Below, piece after piece: positions 28,096 to 38,770 of a DNA stretch of 64,000 nucleotides. Every line of letters begins with the position of its first letter. Positions within the stretch are counted from its first letter, which is position 1. Source of the stretch: Vibrio sp. 10N.286.49.B3. GTDB lineage: Bacteria; Pseudomonadota; Gammaproteobacteria; Enterobacterales; Vibrionaceae. The stretch is taken from NCBI RefSeq assembly GCF_002873395.1, contig NZ_MCUV01000001.1, positions 186,001 to 250,000 of the forward strand. The letters are read 5' to 3'. A program made the translations under genes and the position numbers. Below the pieces are notes generated by a model. The model had not been told where the DNA came from. It saw only the letters and a list, made by a program, of their open reading frames with translations, and searched no databases.

Positions 28096-30405
28096 TTATA
28101 ACTGCCACTCTTTACGCAGTGCTTTGGTTGCTGCTACCAAATTGGATAACGCGGCTTCCGTCTCCTCCCAGTTACGTGTTTTTAAACCGCAATCAGGGTT
28201 TACCCATAAACGCTCATGTGGGATTTTCACTGCGGCTTTACGCAATAAATCGGTAATCCATGCTTGCGATGGTATATTGGGTGAGTGAATATCATACACA
28301 CCAGGACCAATTTCGTTCGGGTAATTAAAATCTTCAAACGCTTGCAGTAACTCCATGTTTGAACGCGAAGTCTCTATGGTAATCACGTCGGCATCTAAAT
28401 CAGCCACCGACTGAATAATTTCATTAAATTCGCTATAACACATATGAGTATGAATTTGAGTTTCAGGCTTTGCACTCCCTGCTGAAATCTTAAATGCATC
28501 AACTGCCCAACGTAAATATTCACTATGTGCCGCTTTTTTTAAAGGTAAACCTTCTCGAATAGCCGGTTCATCAATTTGAATAATATTAATGCCTGCAGTT
28601 TGTAAATCGTTAACCTCATCACGCAATGCAAAAGCCAGTTGGTTAGCAATCTCTTTACGTGATACATCCTCACGCGGGAACGTCCAACATAAAATAGTTA
28701 CAGGTCCTGTTAGCATGCCTTTCATTTGCTTTGACGTTAATGACTGTGCATAGGCCGACCACTCCACGGTCATAGGTTTTTCACGTTCAATATCGGCAAC
28801 AACAATGGCAGGTTTCACGCATCGTGAGCCGTAACTTTGTACCCAGCCAAATTGGGTCGTCTGAAACCCTGCCAGATTCTCAGCAAAATACTCGACCATA
28901 TCATTACGCTCGGCTTCACCATGGACTAATACATCAAGATCGAGCGCTTCTTGGCGTTTAACGGCATCGCTGATATGCCCTTTTAATGCAATCTCATACG
29001 CCTCTTTTGTTAACTCTCCACGGCGGAATGCACTGCGCTGAGTTCGGATTTCACGGGTTTGTGGAAAAGATCCTATCGTCGTGGTCGGTAACGGTGGCAA
29101 TTGTAGTACTTCCGCTTGATGGTGAGCACGCTCAGAATATGGGGCACTTCGACGCGTCAACTGATCAGTAATACTATTTAAGCGCTGCTGAACTTGCGCT
29201 TTATTGACCTGAGTTGATAAGCGACGCTCAATAATCGGTTGGCTGTAAGCTTTGCAGGCAGCAATGGCCATTAGATCGCCATCAAGTGCAGAGCCTAAGA
29301 GACTGATCTCTGAAACTTTTTGTTTAGCAAAAGCAAACCAGTTATAGGTTTCCTCGCTAAGACCTTCTTCTAATGTGACATCAACAGGGCTATGCAGCAA
29401 CGAACATGAGCTAGCGACCCATAAGCGCTCACCTAATGCGGCTTTAATGGGTTGCAGTGTCGTGACAAGATTAGCTAGATCAGCACGCCATACATTACGT
29501 CCATTAATGGCTCCAACCGATAACACCCACTCGTTTGGCAATGCATTAACGACGCTATTTAACTGCTCTGGTGCCGCCGAAATATCAATATGTAAACCGT
29601 CGACAGGCAACTCAACGATTTTATCCAGTACGCCGTCAACAGCATCAAAATACGTCGTTAAAAGTACCTTCACTTCACTTTGCAATACTTGATAAGCCAG
29701 TTTAAAAGAATCTAACCACGGCTTTGCCAAATCTAAAGCGAGAATGGGCTCATCTATTTGTACCCACTCCACTCCTAATGCCGCCAGTTTAGCGAGAATC
29801 TTTTGATAAGCCGTCAACAGGCGCGGTAATAAACTCAGTCGATCAAATTCATCATCATTAACTTGTGCATCAACCTCTTTGCCTAAAAACAAGTAACTCA
29901 GTGGTCCAAGTAAAACTGGCTTTACGTTATGACCGTGTTTTTTAGCTTCGCTTATTTCATCAAAGAGCTGAGGCCAACTTACTTCAAATGTATCATCACG
30001 GCTAAACTCTGGGACAATATAATGGTAATTCGTGTTAAACCACTTGGTCATATCAGACGCTGCACTGCCCTCATTAGCGCAACCACAGACAACTTGTGAT
30101 TGCCCACGACCAACACGAAATAGCGTATCTAAATCAGGAAAGCCTTGATGGTGACGTTTGGGAACATGACCCAGTAATAAGCTTGTTGTTAGCACATGAT
30201 CATACCAAGCAAAGTCTCCTGCTGTTGCAAAGGTCAGCCCAGATTCTTGCTGTGTATCCCAGTTCTTTTTACGAATACCGTAACCAATAGATTTAAGCTC
30301 TGCTTGATCGATATCACCACGCCAATACTTCTCTAGTGCAAATTTAAGCTCGCGTTTTTCGCCAATGCGTGGGTAACCTAAAATATGCGTAGTTGTTTTT
30401 GTCAT
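28096..30405 (-). CDS. metE: Cobalamin-independent methionine synthase
   Basis: Transfers the methyl group of 5-methyl-tetrahydropteroyltri-glutamate to homocysteine. 769 residues in the duplicated two-barrel form. The zinc ligands are in the C-terminal barrel: HTHMCYSEF (His and Cys) and NPDCGLKTR (Cys), with a conserved Glu in between. The N-terminus has the signature [29 protein letters not shown] precedes the ATG. It is divergent from metR, and the 239-bp gap holds MetJ-like and MetR-like sites, so repression by S-adenosylmethionine and activation by MetR with homocysteine are expected. Confidence 0.98.
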   Translation of the reverse strand: MTKTTTHILGYPRIGEKRELKFALEKYWRGDIDQAELKSIGYGIRKKNWDTQQESGLTFATAGDFAWYDHVLTTSLLLGHVPKRHHQGFPDLDTLFRVGRGQSQVVCGCANEGSAASDMTKWFNTNYHYIVPEFSRDDTFEVSWPQLFDEISEAKKHGHNVKPVLLGPLSYLFLGKEVDAQVNDDEFDRLSLLPRLLTAYQKILAKLAALGVEWVQIDEPILALDLAKPWLDSFKLAYQVLQSEVKVLLTTYFDAVDGVLDKIVELPVDGLHIDISAAPEQLNSVVNALPNEWVLSVGAINGRNVWRADLANLVTTLQPIKAALGERLWVASSCSLLHSPVDVTLEEGLSEETYNWFAFAKQKVSEISLLGSALDGDLMAIAACKAYSQPIIERRLSTQVNKAQVQQRLNSITDQLTRRSAPYSERAHHQAEVLQLPPLPTTTIGSFPQTREIRTQRSAFRRGELTKEAYEIALKGHISDAVKRQEALDLDVLVHGEAERNDMVEYFAENLAGFQTTQFGWVQSYGSRCVKPAIVVADIEREKPMTVEWSAYAQSLTSKQMKGMLTGPVTILCWTFPREDVSRKEIANQLAFALRDEVNDLQTAGINIIQIDEPAIREGLPLKKAAHSEYLRWAVDAFKISAGSAKPETQIHTHMCYSEFNEIIQSVADLDADVITIETSRSNMELLQAFEDFNYPNEIGPGVYDIHSPNIPSQAWITDLLRKAAVKIPHERLWVNPDCGLKTRNWEETEAALSNLVAATKALRKEWQL

Positions 30406-30449
30406 TGTTGAATTCCTTTCCTAAATAAACGTTGCTGACACTTTCAATA

Positions 30450-30465
30450 AGATGTCTGGATGGCT
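30450..30465. promoter_or_regulatory. Two tandem met boxes (MetJ operator candidate)
   Basis: AGATGTCT followed directly by GGATGGCT. These match AGACGTCT at 7 of 8 and 5 of 8 positions and have the 8-bp period needed for cooperative MetJ binding. Location 45 bp upstream of metE. Confidence 0.6.
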
Positions 30466-30519
30466 AAACTATCGCGTTTTTTGTAAACATGAACAATCGT
30501 TAAATATTCATTTCAACTA

Positions 30520-30532
30520 TGAGAAAAATTCA
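30520..30532. promoter_or_regulatory. MetR-binding site candidate
   Basis: TGAG-AAAAA-TTCA, one mismatch from the TGAA-N5-TTCA MetR consensus, in the metE-metR divergent region. Confidence 0.55.
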
Positions 30533-30644
30533 ACTTAAGTGGGGCAATAGCCATCTAGCCGTTTACAAATGGTCGATATACACGTAATTTAACTCTGAAA
30601 TATTGATTTATGAATTCAAGCTTAAGGAAATATGAGGACTTCTC

Positions 30645-31556
30645 ATGATAGAGCTAAAACATTTACGCACATTGAGTGTATTAAGAGATACAGGGTCATT
30701 AACGGCTACAGCGACCAGTTTGCACTTAACACAATCAGCCTTATCACATCAATTAAAAGAGTTGGAGTCGAGGTTAGGTGGACCACTTTTCTTGCGCAAA
30801 ACTCGCCCAGTAAAATTCACCTCTGAAGGTAATATTCTATTAAAATTAGCGGATGATATTCTTCCTCGAATAGGCAAAGCTCAAAATGAATTAGCCAGCC
30901 TAAAAGAAGATGTAAATGGCAGATTGCATATGGCAATTGAATGCCACTCTTGCTTCCAGTGGCTGATGCCAGCATTAAAGGAATACCAAGTTGCTTGGCC
31001 AAGTGTCACTCTCGATTTTTCTTCTGGATTTGGTTTTGAACCTCTACCTGCGCTGCTTGCTGGAGAGCTCGATTTGGTTATCACTTCCGACATACAACCG
31101 CGCTCGGAAGTACATTACGAGCCATTATTTGATTTTGAGATGTGTTTGATCACCTCAACTACCTCTCCCCTTGCCAATGTAGAGTCTATTCAACCCCATC
31201 ACCTTAGCGATCAAACCATGCTATCTTATCCCGTACAAAAGCAGCGCTTAGATATCGTGAAGCATTTTTTACAGCCAGCAGGGGTTGAACCAGCAAAGTG
31301 GAAACAGGCTGACAATACATTAATGTTGGTGCAGATGGTATCGGCAGGCTTAGGGGTTGCCGCTTTACCTAACTGGGCAATTAATGAATTTTCAAGACAG
31401 GGATTAATTACTAGTAAACCGTTAGATACAGGGTTATGGCGACGCTTATTTGCCGCAACGAGAAATTCAGAAAAAGAGAAACATTATCTGCAAGCCTTTT
31501 TTAACACTGCCCGCCTACAATGTAAAAGCCACCTTGATGGGATCAAGATGGCATAA
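30645..31556 (+). CDS. metR: LysR-family activator of methionine genes MetR
   Basis: 303 residues. The N-terminal winged helix-turn-helix (about 1-60) reads MIELKHLRTL...TSLHLTQSALSHQLKELE, and the C-terminal effector domain would bind homocysteine. MetR activates metE and often represses itself from the shared intergenic region. The divergent position next to metE is decisive. The end of the coding region lies 3 bp from the DUF4250 gene on the other strand. Confidence 0.95.
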   Translation: MIELKHLRTLSVLRDTGSLTATATSLHLTQSALSHQLKELESRLGGPLFLRKTRPVKFTSEGNILLKLADDILPRIGKAQNELASLKEDVNGRLHMAIECHSCFQWLMPALKEYQVAWPSVTLDFSSGFGFEPLPALLAGELDLVITSDIQPRSEVHYEPLFDFEMCLITSTTSPLANVESIQPHHLSDQTMLSYPVQKQRLDIVKHFLQPAGVEPAKWKQADNTLMLVQMVSAGLGVAALPNWAINEFSRQGLITSKPLDTGLWRRLFAATRNSEKEKHYLQAFFNTARLQCKSHLDGIKMA

Positions 31557-31559
31557 TAT

Positions 31560-31760
31560 TCAAGATTTACTGGCTTTAAACTGATTGGTAAGTGGATCGT
31601 ATTGATAGCCTAATACATCAAACTTACCAACAACATGCTCGACATCCATTTCGTAAGCAATAACCAACTCATCAAAACTATCGCATTCTAAGCGTAATTT
31701 TTCATTGACTATACCCAGCAAAATCGTACTGTCGAACCCCTTAACATTACTTAAATCCAT
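31560..31760 (-). CDS. DUF4250 family small protein
   Basis: 66 residues from the ATG at 31760, preceded by GGAG at 7 nt; a longer reading from 31796 is less likely. The pattern (LSNVKGFDSTILLGIVNEKL, then a second helix pair and YDPLTNQF at the end) matches the short DUF4250 family, in which a compact helical fold is expected. No function is known. It is convergent with metR, with only 3 bp between them. Confidence 0.72.
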   Translation of the reverse strand: MDLSNVKGFDSTILLGIVNEKLRLECDSFDELVIAYEMDVEHVVGKFDVLGYQYDPLTNQFKASKS

Positions 31761-31869
31761 AGCCGTTCTCCAATGTGAGGTTAACGTTTTAAGCATAGTT
31801 CGATTTAGGCCAATGAGGAATATTCTCTGTCACATTCCTTACGATTAAACCTTATAATGAATAAACACC

Positions 31870-32553
31870 TTAAAACACGCTAAGTACCATTTGAAAATAA
31901 GTCGCAGCCATCAAGCCAACAGCCACGCTAATAAATAACTGGATTTTTTCCGCACTTTTCTGGGTAAATAAATGCCAACAACTGATCACAATCGTCGTAA
32001 CTAGTAATGCAAAACCCATTAAAAGTGCTGGCGTCATTGCTGATAAAGTATCGTCTGACAGAGTGTAAGTATGAAAAATGATCGAGAGTACGATGAACAT
32101 CCCTGAGACAAGAGCAGCAAGTGGCAATATATGGTGGAAAGCCTGTAAGCGAGTACGCGCTATAGTTAGGAGTAGATGAGTAAAGCCTGAACCTAAAAAA
32201 AGAATAAAGAGGCAATAAGTTATACCACCAGCCAATGAGTTTTGCTCAAAGGCCTGCATCAGCATAATGATAGAGGCAAAAATATTCGCACCATACAGTA
32301 ACCACATAGGTCCTTGATCACGGGTTTTCTTGGTTTGAACTTGAGAGAAAAAATAAAATATTGTCGCAACAACAAGAAAAGCTTCAATATGATGCAAAGT
32401 CACGGTTAACCACAAAACACCAATCGCGGGTAGTACTTTATGTATACGCCCTCTTTGGCCTGGGCAAATATCTCCCTTTAACAAAATTAGCGTTAAAATC
32501 AGTTGTGTACCTAATAGCATAGGAACAAATACAGTTAATAGGGCATCCAGCAT
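31870..32553 (-). CDS. Conserved polytopic membrane protein, function unknown
   Basis: 227 residues with about seven hydrophobic segments separated by short loops: a first helix directly at the N-terminus, then a conserved-looking HHIEAFLV, a LHLL-type helix and the last helix at the C-terminus. I do not recognise a family. It is likely an inner-membrane protein. It is transcribed alone, divergent from ygiQ, and the region between it and the DUF4250 gene is only about 110 bp. Confidence 0.65.
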   Translation of the reverse strand: MLDALLTVFVPMLLGTQLILTLILLKGDICPGQRGRIHKVLPAIGVLWLTVTLHHIEAFLVVATIFYFFSQVQTKKTRDQGPMWLLYGANIFASIIMLMQAFEQNSLAGGITYCLFILFLGSGFTHLLLTIARTRLQAFHHILPLAALVSGMFIVLSIIFHTYTLSDDTLSAMTPALLMGFALLVTTIVISCWHLFTQKSAEKIQLFISVAVGLMAATYFQMVLSVF

Positions 32554-32711
32554 TTTTCTTCATCATTTGGTCAGGGTAATGTTTGATAATAGCAAAACCT
32601 GCTACGATCTCTCTATTCCTTTTTCATTTCTGGCTTTATAAGCAGTGATGGGTGTAGATAAGCCTATAACATATCGCTATAATGCCCCGCTCTTCAACCT
32701 GAGGCCGTAAT

Positions 32712-34991
32712 ATGTACAGCGACGATATCACCCCAATTCATCAATACAAAAAATACTGGGCCGAGTGCTTCGGTAGCGCACCCTTTCTTCCAACCAGTAG
32801 AAAAGAGATGGATGCCTTAGGATGGGACAGTTGCGACATTATTATCGTCACTGGTGATGCCTATGTTGATCACCCAAGTTTTGGTATGGCGATTATTGGT
32901 CGCTTATTAGAAGCCCAAGGCTTTCGCGTCGGTATCATTGCGCAACCAGAATGGAATAACAAAGACGACTTCATGAAACTCGGCCAACCAAATTTATTCT
33001 TTGGTATCACCGCCGGCAACATGGATTCGATGATTAACCGTTACACTTCGGATAAAAAACTACGCCACGATGATGCTTACACGCCTAACAATGAAGGTGG
33101 TAAGCGCCCTGATCGTGCAACTCTGGTTTATTCTCAGCGTTGTCGTGAAGCCTATAAAGGTGTCACGATTGTGCTAGGTGGCATTGAAGCGAGCTTGCGT
33201 CGTGTTGCCCACTACGATTACTGGTCAGATAAAGTCCGCCGCTCAGTACTTTTGGATGCCAAAGCCGATATTCTTCTATTTGGTAATGCTGAACGCGCAC
33301 TTGTTGAAGTGGCTCATCGCCTTGCTAATGGTGAAGAAAAAACGCAGTTAACTAACATTCGTGGTACTGCAGTTAACTTAGCAGCGGTACCAGAAGGTTA
33401 CACTGTGATTGATTCATCGCGCATTGAAAAACCAGGCAAGGCTTATGTGCCGGTTAATCCATATGAAGTGGAAACTCAATGTGAGACCAACAAAGAAGCA
33501 AAAGCAGAAGTGGTGGCTCAACCTATCACTATCCGCCCTTCTCGACATGACTCGAAAACTACCGCCGTTCGTCTGCCTCCGTTTGAAAAATTAAATAATG
33601 ACCGCATTTTATACGCGCATGCTAGCCGTGTAATGCATTTAGAAACCAACCCATACTCAGGTCGAGCACTGATCCAACGTCACGGTGATCGTGAACTATG
33701 GGTTAACCAAATGCCGATCCCGCTAGAAACGGAAGAGATGGATTACGTTTTTGCATTGCCTTTTGCACGAGTCCCTCACCCGATGTACGGCAAAGCTAAA
33801 ATCCCAGCTTATGACATGATCAAAACTTCGGTCAATATCATGCGTGGCTGTTTTGGTGGTTGTTCTTTCTGTAGTATCACTGAGCATGAAGGTCGTATTA
33901 TTCAAAACCGTTCAAAAGAGTCTATTTTGGATGAGTTAGAAGAAATTCGCGACAAAGTTCCAGGTTTTACAGGCACAATTTCAGATCTTGGTGGTCCAAC
34001 GGCGAACATGTATCGTCTAGGCTGCTCTGATCCTAAAGCGGAAAGAAACTGTCGACATCCATCATGTGTTTTCCCTAAAATTTGTAGCAAATTAGATACG
34101 GATCACAAGCACACCATCGATCTATATCGCTCTGCTCGTAAGCTAAAAGGGATTAAGAAGGTCATGATTGCTTCTGGTGTTCGCTATGACTTAGCGATTG
34201 AATCACCAGAGTACGTCAGAGAGCTGGTTACTCACCATGTCGGTGGCTACCTGAAAATTGCACCAGAGCACACTGAAAAAGGTCCTCTGGATATGATGAT
34301 GAAACCAGGTATGGGCTCTTACCATCGCTTTAAAGAGATGTTTGAGAAGTACAGTAAGGAAGCAGGTAAAAAACAATACCTTATCCCTTACTTCATTTCA
34401 GCTCACCCAGGCGCTGAAGATGAAGACATGCTAAATTTAGCCTTATGGTTAAAGAAAAATAACTATGAGTGTGATCAGGTACAAAACTTCTACCCTTCAC
34501 CTATGTGTAATGCAACGTCTATGTACTACTCAGAGACGAACCCATTAAAACGTGTGAAGTATAAGAAACGTGAAGAAGTACCGGTTGCTAAAGGTGAACG
34601 TCAACGTCGCCTACACAAAGCATTACTTCGTTACCACGATCCAGCAAACTGGCCTCTTATTCGTGAAGCATTGATCAATATGGGTAAAAAGTACCTTATC
34701 GGTGATAAGCCAAGCTGTTTGATCCCAGAAGAAGATCTTGAAGCACAAACGCCAGCTCAACGCCGTAAATCAGGCCGTCATGGCGCGAATCGTTTTGCGA
34801 CTAAGCATACGGGAGCAAAAGGACAACCTGGATTAGGTGGTGAGCAAAGCCGCGATAACCGAGGGCAACGTAAAAAGCCAGCGGGTAAAGCGCCAGGACA
34901 AAATAAGTCGGGTAACCGTAATAATACTGGCAATGGTCAGTCTAACGATAGACCCGCTGCAGCAAGAGGAAAACCTAAGACGCGTCGATAG
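32712..34991 (+). CDS. ygiQ: YgiQ family radical SAM protein
   Basis: 759 residues (E. coli YgiQ about 739). An N-terminal cobalamin-binding-like domain with [20 protein letters not shown] and the conserved [10 protein letters not shown]. The radical SAM cluster motif is C-x3-C-x2-C in [12 protein letters not shown] near residues 378-386. A C-terminal DUF3362-type domain follows. The last about 65 residues are a basic low-complexity tail rich in Gly, Asn, Lys, Arg and Gln, like the tail of RluB in this window. The substrate is unknown; RNA modification is a guess based on the tail. A perfect 15-bp tandem duplication starts just after the stop. Confidence 0.93.
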   Translation: MYSDDITPIHQYKKYWAECFGSAPFLPTSRKEMDALGWDSCDIIIVTGDAYVDHPSFGMAIIGRLLEAQGFRVGIIAQPEWNNKDDFMKLGQPNLFFGITAGNMDSMINRYTSDKKLRHDDAYTPNNEGGKRPDRATLVYSQRCREAYKGVTIVLGGIEASLRRVAHYDYWSDKVRRSVLLDAKADILLFGNAERALVEVAHRLANGEEKTQLTNIRGTAVNLAAVPEGYTVIDSSRIEKPGKAYVPVNPYEVETQCETNKEAKAEVVAQPITIRPSRHDSKTTAVRLPPFEKLNNDRILYAHASRVMHLETNPYSGRALIQRHGDRELWVNQMPIPLETEEMDYVFALPFARVPHPMYGKAKIPAYDMIKTSVNIMRGCFGGCSFCSITEHEGRIIQNRSKESILDELEEIRDKVPGFTGTISDLGGPTANMYRLGCSDPKAERNCRHPSCVFPKICSKLDTDHKHTIDLYRSARKLKGIKKVMIASGVRYDLAIESPEYVRELVTHHVGGYLKIAPEHTEKGPLDMMMKPGMGSYHRFKEMFEKYSKEAGKKQYLIPYFISAHPGAEDEDMLNLALWLKKNNYECDQVQNFYPSPMCNATSMYYSETNPLKRVKYKKREEVPVAKGERQRRLHKALLRYHDPANWPLIREALINMGKKYLIGDKPSCLIPEEDLEAQTPAQRRKSGRHGANRFATKHTGAKGQPGLGGEQSRDNRGQRKKPAGKAPGQNKSGNRNNTGNGQSNDRPAAARGKPKTRR

Positions 34992-34992
34992 C

Positions 34993-35022
34993 AAGTTGCT
35001 AGTTGCTAAGTTGCTAGTTGCT
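34993..35022. repeat. Perfect 15-bp tandem duplication after ygiQ
   Basis: AAGTTGCTAGTTGCT occurs twice in direct succession. Each copy contains two TTGCT cores, and TAGCAA of the ygiQ stop region (34989-34994) can pair with any of the four TTGCTA cores. Confidence 0.9.
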
Positions 35023-35049
35023 AAGAAAGCCGGTTTCCAATTGAAAACA

Positions 35050-35077
35050 AAAGCGCAGACTATTCTGCGCTTTTTTT
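35050..35077 (+). terminator. ygiQ terminator
   Basis: Perfect 10-bp stem AAAGCGCAGA/TCTGCGCTTT, loop CTAT, then a seven-T tract. Confidence 0.93.
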
Positions 35078-35212
35078 ATTGCTTGAACATCCATTTACCT
35101 CATCAATATTTGCAGCATAAATATTAAAATATAAAAAGTTATCATCTAATCATTTACACCAGATGCAGAGTGCTAGATACTGTCGCCCCACAAAAATGCA
35201 ATGTCTTGAACC

Positions 35213-36115
35213 ATGAAGCTAAATAACAGCCCGATAACGCAACACCGCTTTGATAACCAGACCTTTTTTATTAAGCGTGATGATAAGCTACATCCTCTAT
35301 TCTCTGGCAATAAAGCGAGAAAGTTTATGAGCTTACTCGAAGGTGACTACCCAGGTGTCAGCACCTTAATTGGTTATGGTTCAGCTCAAGCTAACTCACT
35401 TTATTCTTTAGCAGCACTGGCGCATATCAAAGGTTGGCAATTAGAGTTTTACGTTGATCGTATTCCGCAATGCCTCAAAGATAATCCATCGGGTAACTAC
35501 CGTGGTGCTATGGAGCTTAACGCGAAAGTTATCGAGGTCGCTCATCTTTCGGATTTACACCCAGCTGAATACATTAATACCATTCGTCAACCCGATGCGA
35601 GTTGTCTATCGGTACCTGAAGGTGGTCGTTCAAAAATCGCAGAGCATGGTGTGAAACAACTGGCACAAGAAATTGTCGACTGGATACGATTTGAACCTAA
35701 ACATGATTTCGTGGTTGCCTTACCATCAGGAACGGGCTGTACTGCTCTGTATTTAAATAAACACCTAAAGCCGCATAATATTCCGGTGATCACCTGCGCA
35801 TGTGTTGGTGGGGATGACTATTTGACAACCCAGTTTAATGAGCTTGAAGAAAGCCAGCATCCTGATATTTTACCACTGGAAACTAAGCATCACTTTGGCA
35901 AGCTGTACGAAGAAGATTACGCGATATGGTTAGAGCTTGAAGAAGAAACAAATATTGAATTTGATCTACTTTATGATCCATTGATGTGGCAATGTTTACG
36001 CAACTGGCAACAAGAGAACCCGGAAAAAACCATCTTATATATTCACCAAGGGGGGATTCTAGGCAATGAAAGTATGTTGCCAAGGTACCAACGTCGGTTT
36101 CCTGAACTAAGATAA
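35213..36115 (+). CDS. PLP-dependent ACC deaminase / D-cysteine desulfhydrase family enzyme
   Basis: 300 residues of the fold-type II PLP family. The N-terminal IKRDDKLHPLFSGNKARKF carries the PLP lysine (K34), followed by GYGSAQANSLYSLAALA (phosphate and substrate contact) and LPSGTGCTALYL (PLP phosphate loop). The family includes ACC deaminase and D-cysteine desulfhydrase; short marine homologues of this type are usually annotated only at family level. The C-terminal ILYIHQGGILGN is typical. It stands alone and converges on the MscS gene. Confidence 0.85.
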   Translation: MKLNNSPITQHRFDNQTFFIKRDDKLHPLFSGNKARKFMSLLEGDYPGVSTLIGYGSAQANSLYSLAALAHIKGWQLEFYVDRIPQCLKDNPSGNYRGAMELNAKVIEVAHLSDLHPAEYINTIRQPDASCLSVPEGGRSKIAEHGVKQLAQEIVDWIRFEPKHDFVVALPSGTGCTALYLNKHLKPHNIPVITCACVGGDDYLTTQFNELEESQHPDILPLETKHHFGKLYEEDYAIWLELEEETNIEFDLLYDPLMWQCLRNWQQENPEKTILYIHQGGILGNESMLPRYQRRFPELR

Positions 36116-36137
36116 TGCTAAATTAAAGTAATTCTGA

Positions 36138-36168
36138 GTCTGATAACCTTTCCCCATGGTTATCAGAC
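36138..36168. terminator. Terminator between the PLP enzyme and the MscS gene
   Basis: An 11-bp stem GTCTGATAACC/GGTTATCAGAC with a 9-nt loop, between convergent genes; the T-tract on the plus side is short. Confidence 0.75.
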
Positions 36169-36194
36169 TTTATATAAACCATATATTTTTTGAC

Positions 36195-37859
36195 TTAGCT
36201 CTTTTCAGGAGTATGTGTATATAAATGAACATCTCGCTGTGGGAATGGTATCGAAACACCTTCAGCATCTAAGCGCTTTTTAACTTGCTCAGTGACATCC
36301 CAGTACACATCCCAATAATCGGTGGTTTTAACCCAAGGTCGAACAATAAAATCAACCGAAGATTCATTTAATGTATGCAGCTTTACCATAGGATTCGGCG
36401 TTTTTAAGACACGCTCATCGCTGGTTAAAATGTCCATAAAAATCATTTTAGCTTTATCAATATCATCGGCATAACCAATGCCAAAGACCATATCAACCCG
36501 ACGTGTTTTTTCTGCTGTAATATTATTAATCACATCACCCCAAATTTTATTATTCGGGATCACCAACCTCTGATTATCAATCGTTTGTACTGTGGTTGAC
36601 ACCAAACTCATATTTTTAACAGTACCTTGAATACCAGCCACTTTAACCATGTCGCCAACATCATACGGACGATAAACCAGAATCATAAGACCAGAAGCAA
36701 AGTTTGATAAGGTATCTTGCAAGGCGAAACCAATAATCACCCCAGCAACCCCGAAACCTGTTAATAGTGGGGCGAGTTCAATACCGACCTGAGATAGAGC
36801 GATGAGTAAGCCAATGAAAATGACCACTTTAGCAGCGATAGAAACAAAGAAATCTTGCATTAATACGCTAAAATCCATCTTCGAGCGCTTAAGACTTTTA
36901 CCCACGGTTTTCGCGACTAAACGTGAAACCTTACGCGTTAGATATAAGATACCGAGAAATACTGCAACCTTAACAATAATTGAAGGTGTATTCTCAAAAA
37001 GCCACGCTTTGAATGAAGTGACCCACTCTTCAAGTAAGCCATAGGCAACACTTGCATCCAGAACATCCGCATTAATATTACCCGTGAGTAACACTAATAA
37101 TTGCTTATAATCTGTGACATTAACGCCCATAGGCTCCATTAGCTTCATGCCAGCTTCTAAGCTCTGCACAATCATCGCAATTCGCTCATTATATCGAACG
37201 ACCACATCTTTTAACTCAGCTTTCTCAGTCGCGCTGACATAAGCGAGTCTTGCTTCCACTTCTTTCTTCTGTGTATCGGTATAAAGAATTAAGTTAGATA
37301 GCATTTCAGCTCGTTCAATAAGCGTTAGCTTAAAGCTATCCTGTGTTTCAGTAATGTCTAATCCATTATCTGCAGCTAGCTTCAACGTGGTATCAAGCTG
37401 TTTATAATAAACATCCATTATTGAAATACGTCTTTGCATTTTAAGTTCTAGCTTTAGCTTTTCTTCATCACTGGCAGCGCGAACCTCTGAGGCTAAGCTG
37501 TGTAACTTAGTGTCGCTTAATGCCAATAAATCTTCCAGTAACTTGATTTGTCCAAGTAACAGGTCAGTAACAAGTTCAGGTCTCCCCTCTACCTTCTCTG
37601 TATTCTCTGTATTCTCTGTATTCTCTGTATTCTCTGTATTCTCTGTGATTTTAAGCCTAATCTGGTCACGTAAATGCTCATTTTTACGACGCAGAATATC
37701 CTCTAGAAACTCTTTATCATTCTCATGAGCTTGTTCTAACTCGACAAGATCGGCGGTTAACTTTTGCTGTAATTCAATAAGAGCCTGAGCATAGACCGGA
37801 GTTGCCAATAATACTCCACTCAAAATTAGTATTTTAAAAAAAGCCATCACACACTTCAT
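36195..37859 (-). CDS. MscS-family mechanosensitive channel with N-terminal coiled-coil domain
   Basis: 554 residues from the ATG at 37859, with AAGG five nt upstream. Signal peptide (to about residue 25, ending PVYAQA), then a helical, charged periplasmic region of about 240 residues, then transmembrane helices from about residue 290. The pore helix and MscS beta domain follow: GLLIALSQVGIELAPLLTGFGVAGVIIGFALQ in parts, RPYDVGDMVKV, VVSTTVQTIDNQRLVIPN and the C-terminal FPQRDVHLY. It should release solutes on hypo-osmotic shock. Residues near 75-90 are (ENT)n encoded by a 9-bp repeat array. Confidence 0.93.
   Translation of the reverse strand: MKCVMAFFKILILSGVLLATPVYAQALIELQQKLTADLVELEQAHENDKEFLEDILRRKNEHLRDQIRLKITENTENTENTENTENTEKVEGRPELVTDLLLGQIKLLEDLLALSDTKLHSLASEVRAASDEEKLKLELKMQRRISIMDVYYKQLDTTLKLAADNGLDITETQDSFKLTLIERAEMLSNLILYTDTQKKEVEARLAYVSATEKAELKDVVVRYNERIAMIVQSLEAGMKLMEPMGVNVTDYKQLLVLLTGNINADVLDASVAYGLLEEWVTSFKAWLFENTPSIIVKVAVFLGILYLTRKVSRLVAKTVGKSLKRSKMDFSVLMQDFFVSIAAKVVIFIGLLIALSQVGIELAPLLTGFGVAGVIIGFALQDTLSNFASGLMILVYRPYDVGDMVKVAGIQGTVKNMSLVSTTVQTIDNQRLVIPNNKIWGDVINNITAEKTRRVDMVFGIGYADDIDKAKMIFMDILTSDERVLKTPNPMVKLHTLNESSVDFIVRPWVKTTDYWDVYWDVTEQVKKRLDAEGVSIPFPQRDVHLYTHTPEKS
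37594..37647. repeat. 9-bp in-frame tandem repeat array inside the MscS gene
   Basis: Six copies of TTCTCTGTA (plus strand), five perfect and the last with a final G. On the coding strand it encodes repeated Glu-Asn-Thr. Gain or loss of units keeps the frame and changes the length of the periplasmic coiled-coil region. Confidence 0.97.
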
Positions 37860-38055
37860 ACACACCTTCCCTGTCTCTAATAAGCTATTAATAAACGCTG
37901 TGACCGCCTATCAATAACAACTCATTAAGTGTATGTAGCGCTTAGTTATCTATCCATCTGATCACGATAAAAAACAACGATTTGTGACCTTAATAACAGA
38001 TAATGGTGAGATATTATTCACGACGCCGAAACTAAGCCCTTATTACCGAAACAAG

Positions 38056-38091
38056 ATCAAAAAAGCCTAACAACAATACGTTATTAGGCTT
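38056..38091 (-). terminator. Terminator of the DUF969-DUF979-pcp operon
   Basis: Stem AAGCCTAA/TTAGGCTT with a long loop; on the minus strand it is followed by a T run from the A-tract near 38058. Confidence 0.82.
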
Positions 38092-38122
38092 AATAAGATG
38101 AACTCGTTTTCAGCGTCCACAG

Positions 38123-38761
38123 TTAGCAGATTGTTCCGCCACCTTGCTGAATATCTTGTTCATTATCAATGATAGCTTGTGCTGCAATAGCCAAACCTTC
38201 AGCGATAACCTCAAGCTTCATAGTTGGTTGCGAACCATCAACGGACTGCTCAGGTAAAAGAGGAATATGAACAAAACCATGTCGAATATTACTATCTTTT
38301 AAATAATGCTGAATACCGTAAAATAAGTGGTTGCAAACAAAAGTACCAGCCGTATTAGAAAGCACCGCTGGAATGCCTTGCTTTTGCATTGCATCTACCA
38401 TTGCCTTTATCGGTAATGTCGTAAAGTAGGCATCTGGACCACCTTGAACAACTGGCTCATCAATCACTTGAATACCATCGTTATCTGGGATGCGGAAGTC
38501 ATCAACATTAATCGCTATACGCTCAGGAGTAATGGCAGCACGTCCAGATGCTTGCCCAACAGTAATCACCGCGTCTGGCTTTTGCTCTTCAATCGCTTTT
38601 TGTACAACATCAATCGATTTATAACGAACAACAGGCACCTGACAAATTGTAATTACCCCACCATTCAACTGACGGTTTGCAATTAACTTCACTGCTTCTA
38701 ATGCAGGGTTTATCTTATCATTGCCAAATGGTTCAAAACCTGTAATTAAGATTTTTTTCAT
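38123..38761 (-). CDS. pcp: Pyrrolidone-carboxylate peptidase
   Basis: A cysteine peptidase removing N-terminal pyroglutamate from peptides. 212 residues, family-typical. Catalytic triad E80 (TPERIAIN), C143 ([12 protein letters not shown]) and H165 (FVHIPLLP) all present. TAGGAGTTTATT precedes the ATG. It follows the DUF979 and DUF969 membrane genes on the same strand; this trio recurs in many bacteria and suggests that the two membrane proteins handle pyroglutamate or peptides. Confidence 0.96.
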   Translation of the reverse strand: MKKILITGFEPFGNDKINPALEAVKLIANRQLNGGVITICQVPVVRYKSIDVVQKAIEEQKPDAVITVGQASGRAAITPERIAINVDDFRIPDNDGIQVIDEPVVQGGPDAYFTTLPIKAMVDAMQKQGIPAVLSNTAGTFVCNHLFYGIQHYLKDSNIRHGFVHIPLLPEQSVDGSQPTMKLEVIAEGLAIAAQAIIDNEQDIQQGGGTIC

Positions 38762-38770
38762 AATAAACTC

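Noticed and set aside
37510-37728. 72-codon plus-strand ORF with SVF repeats
   Set aside because: It is the antisense reading of the 9-bp repeat array in the MscS gene.
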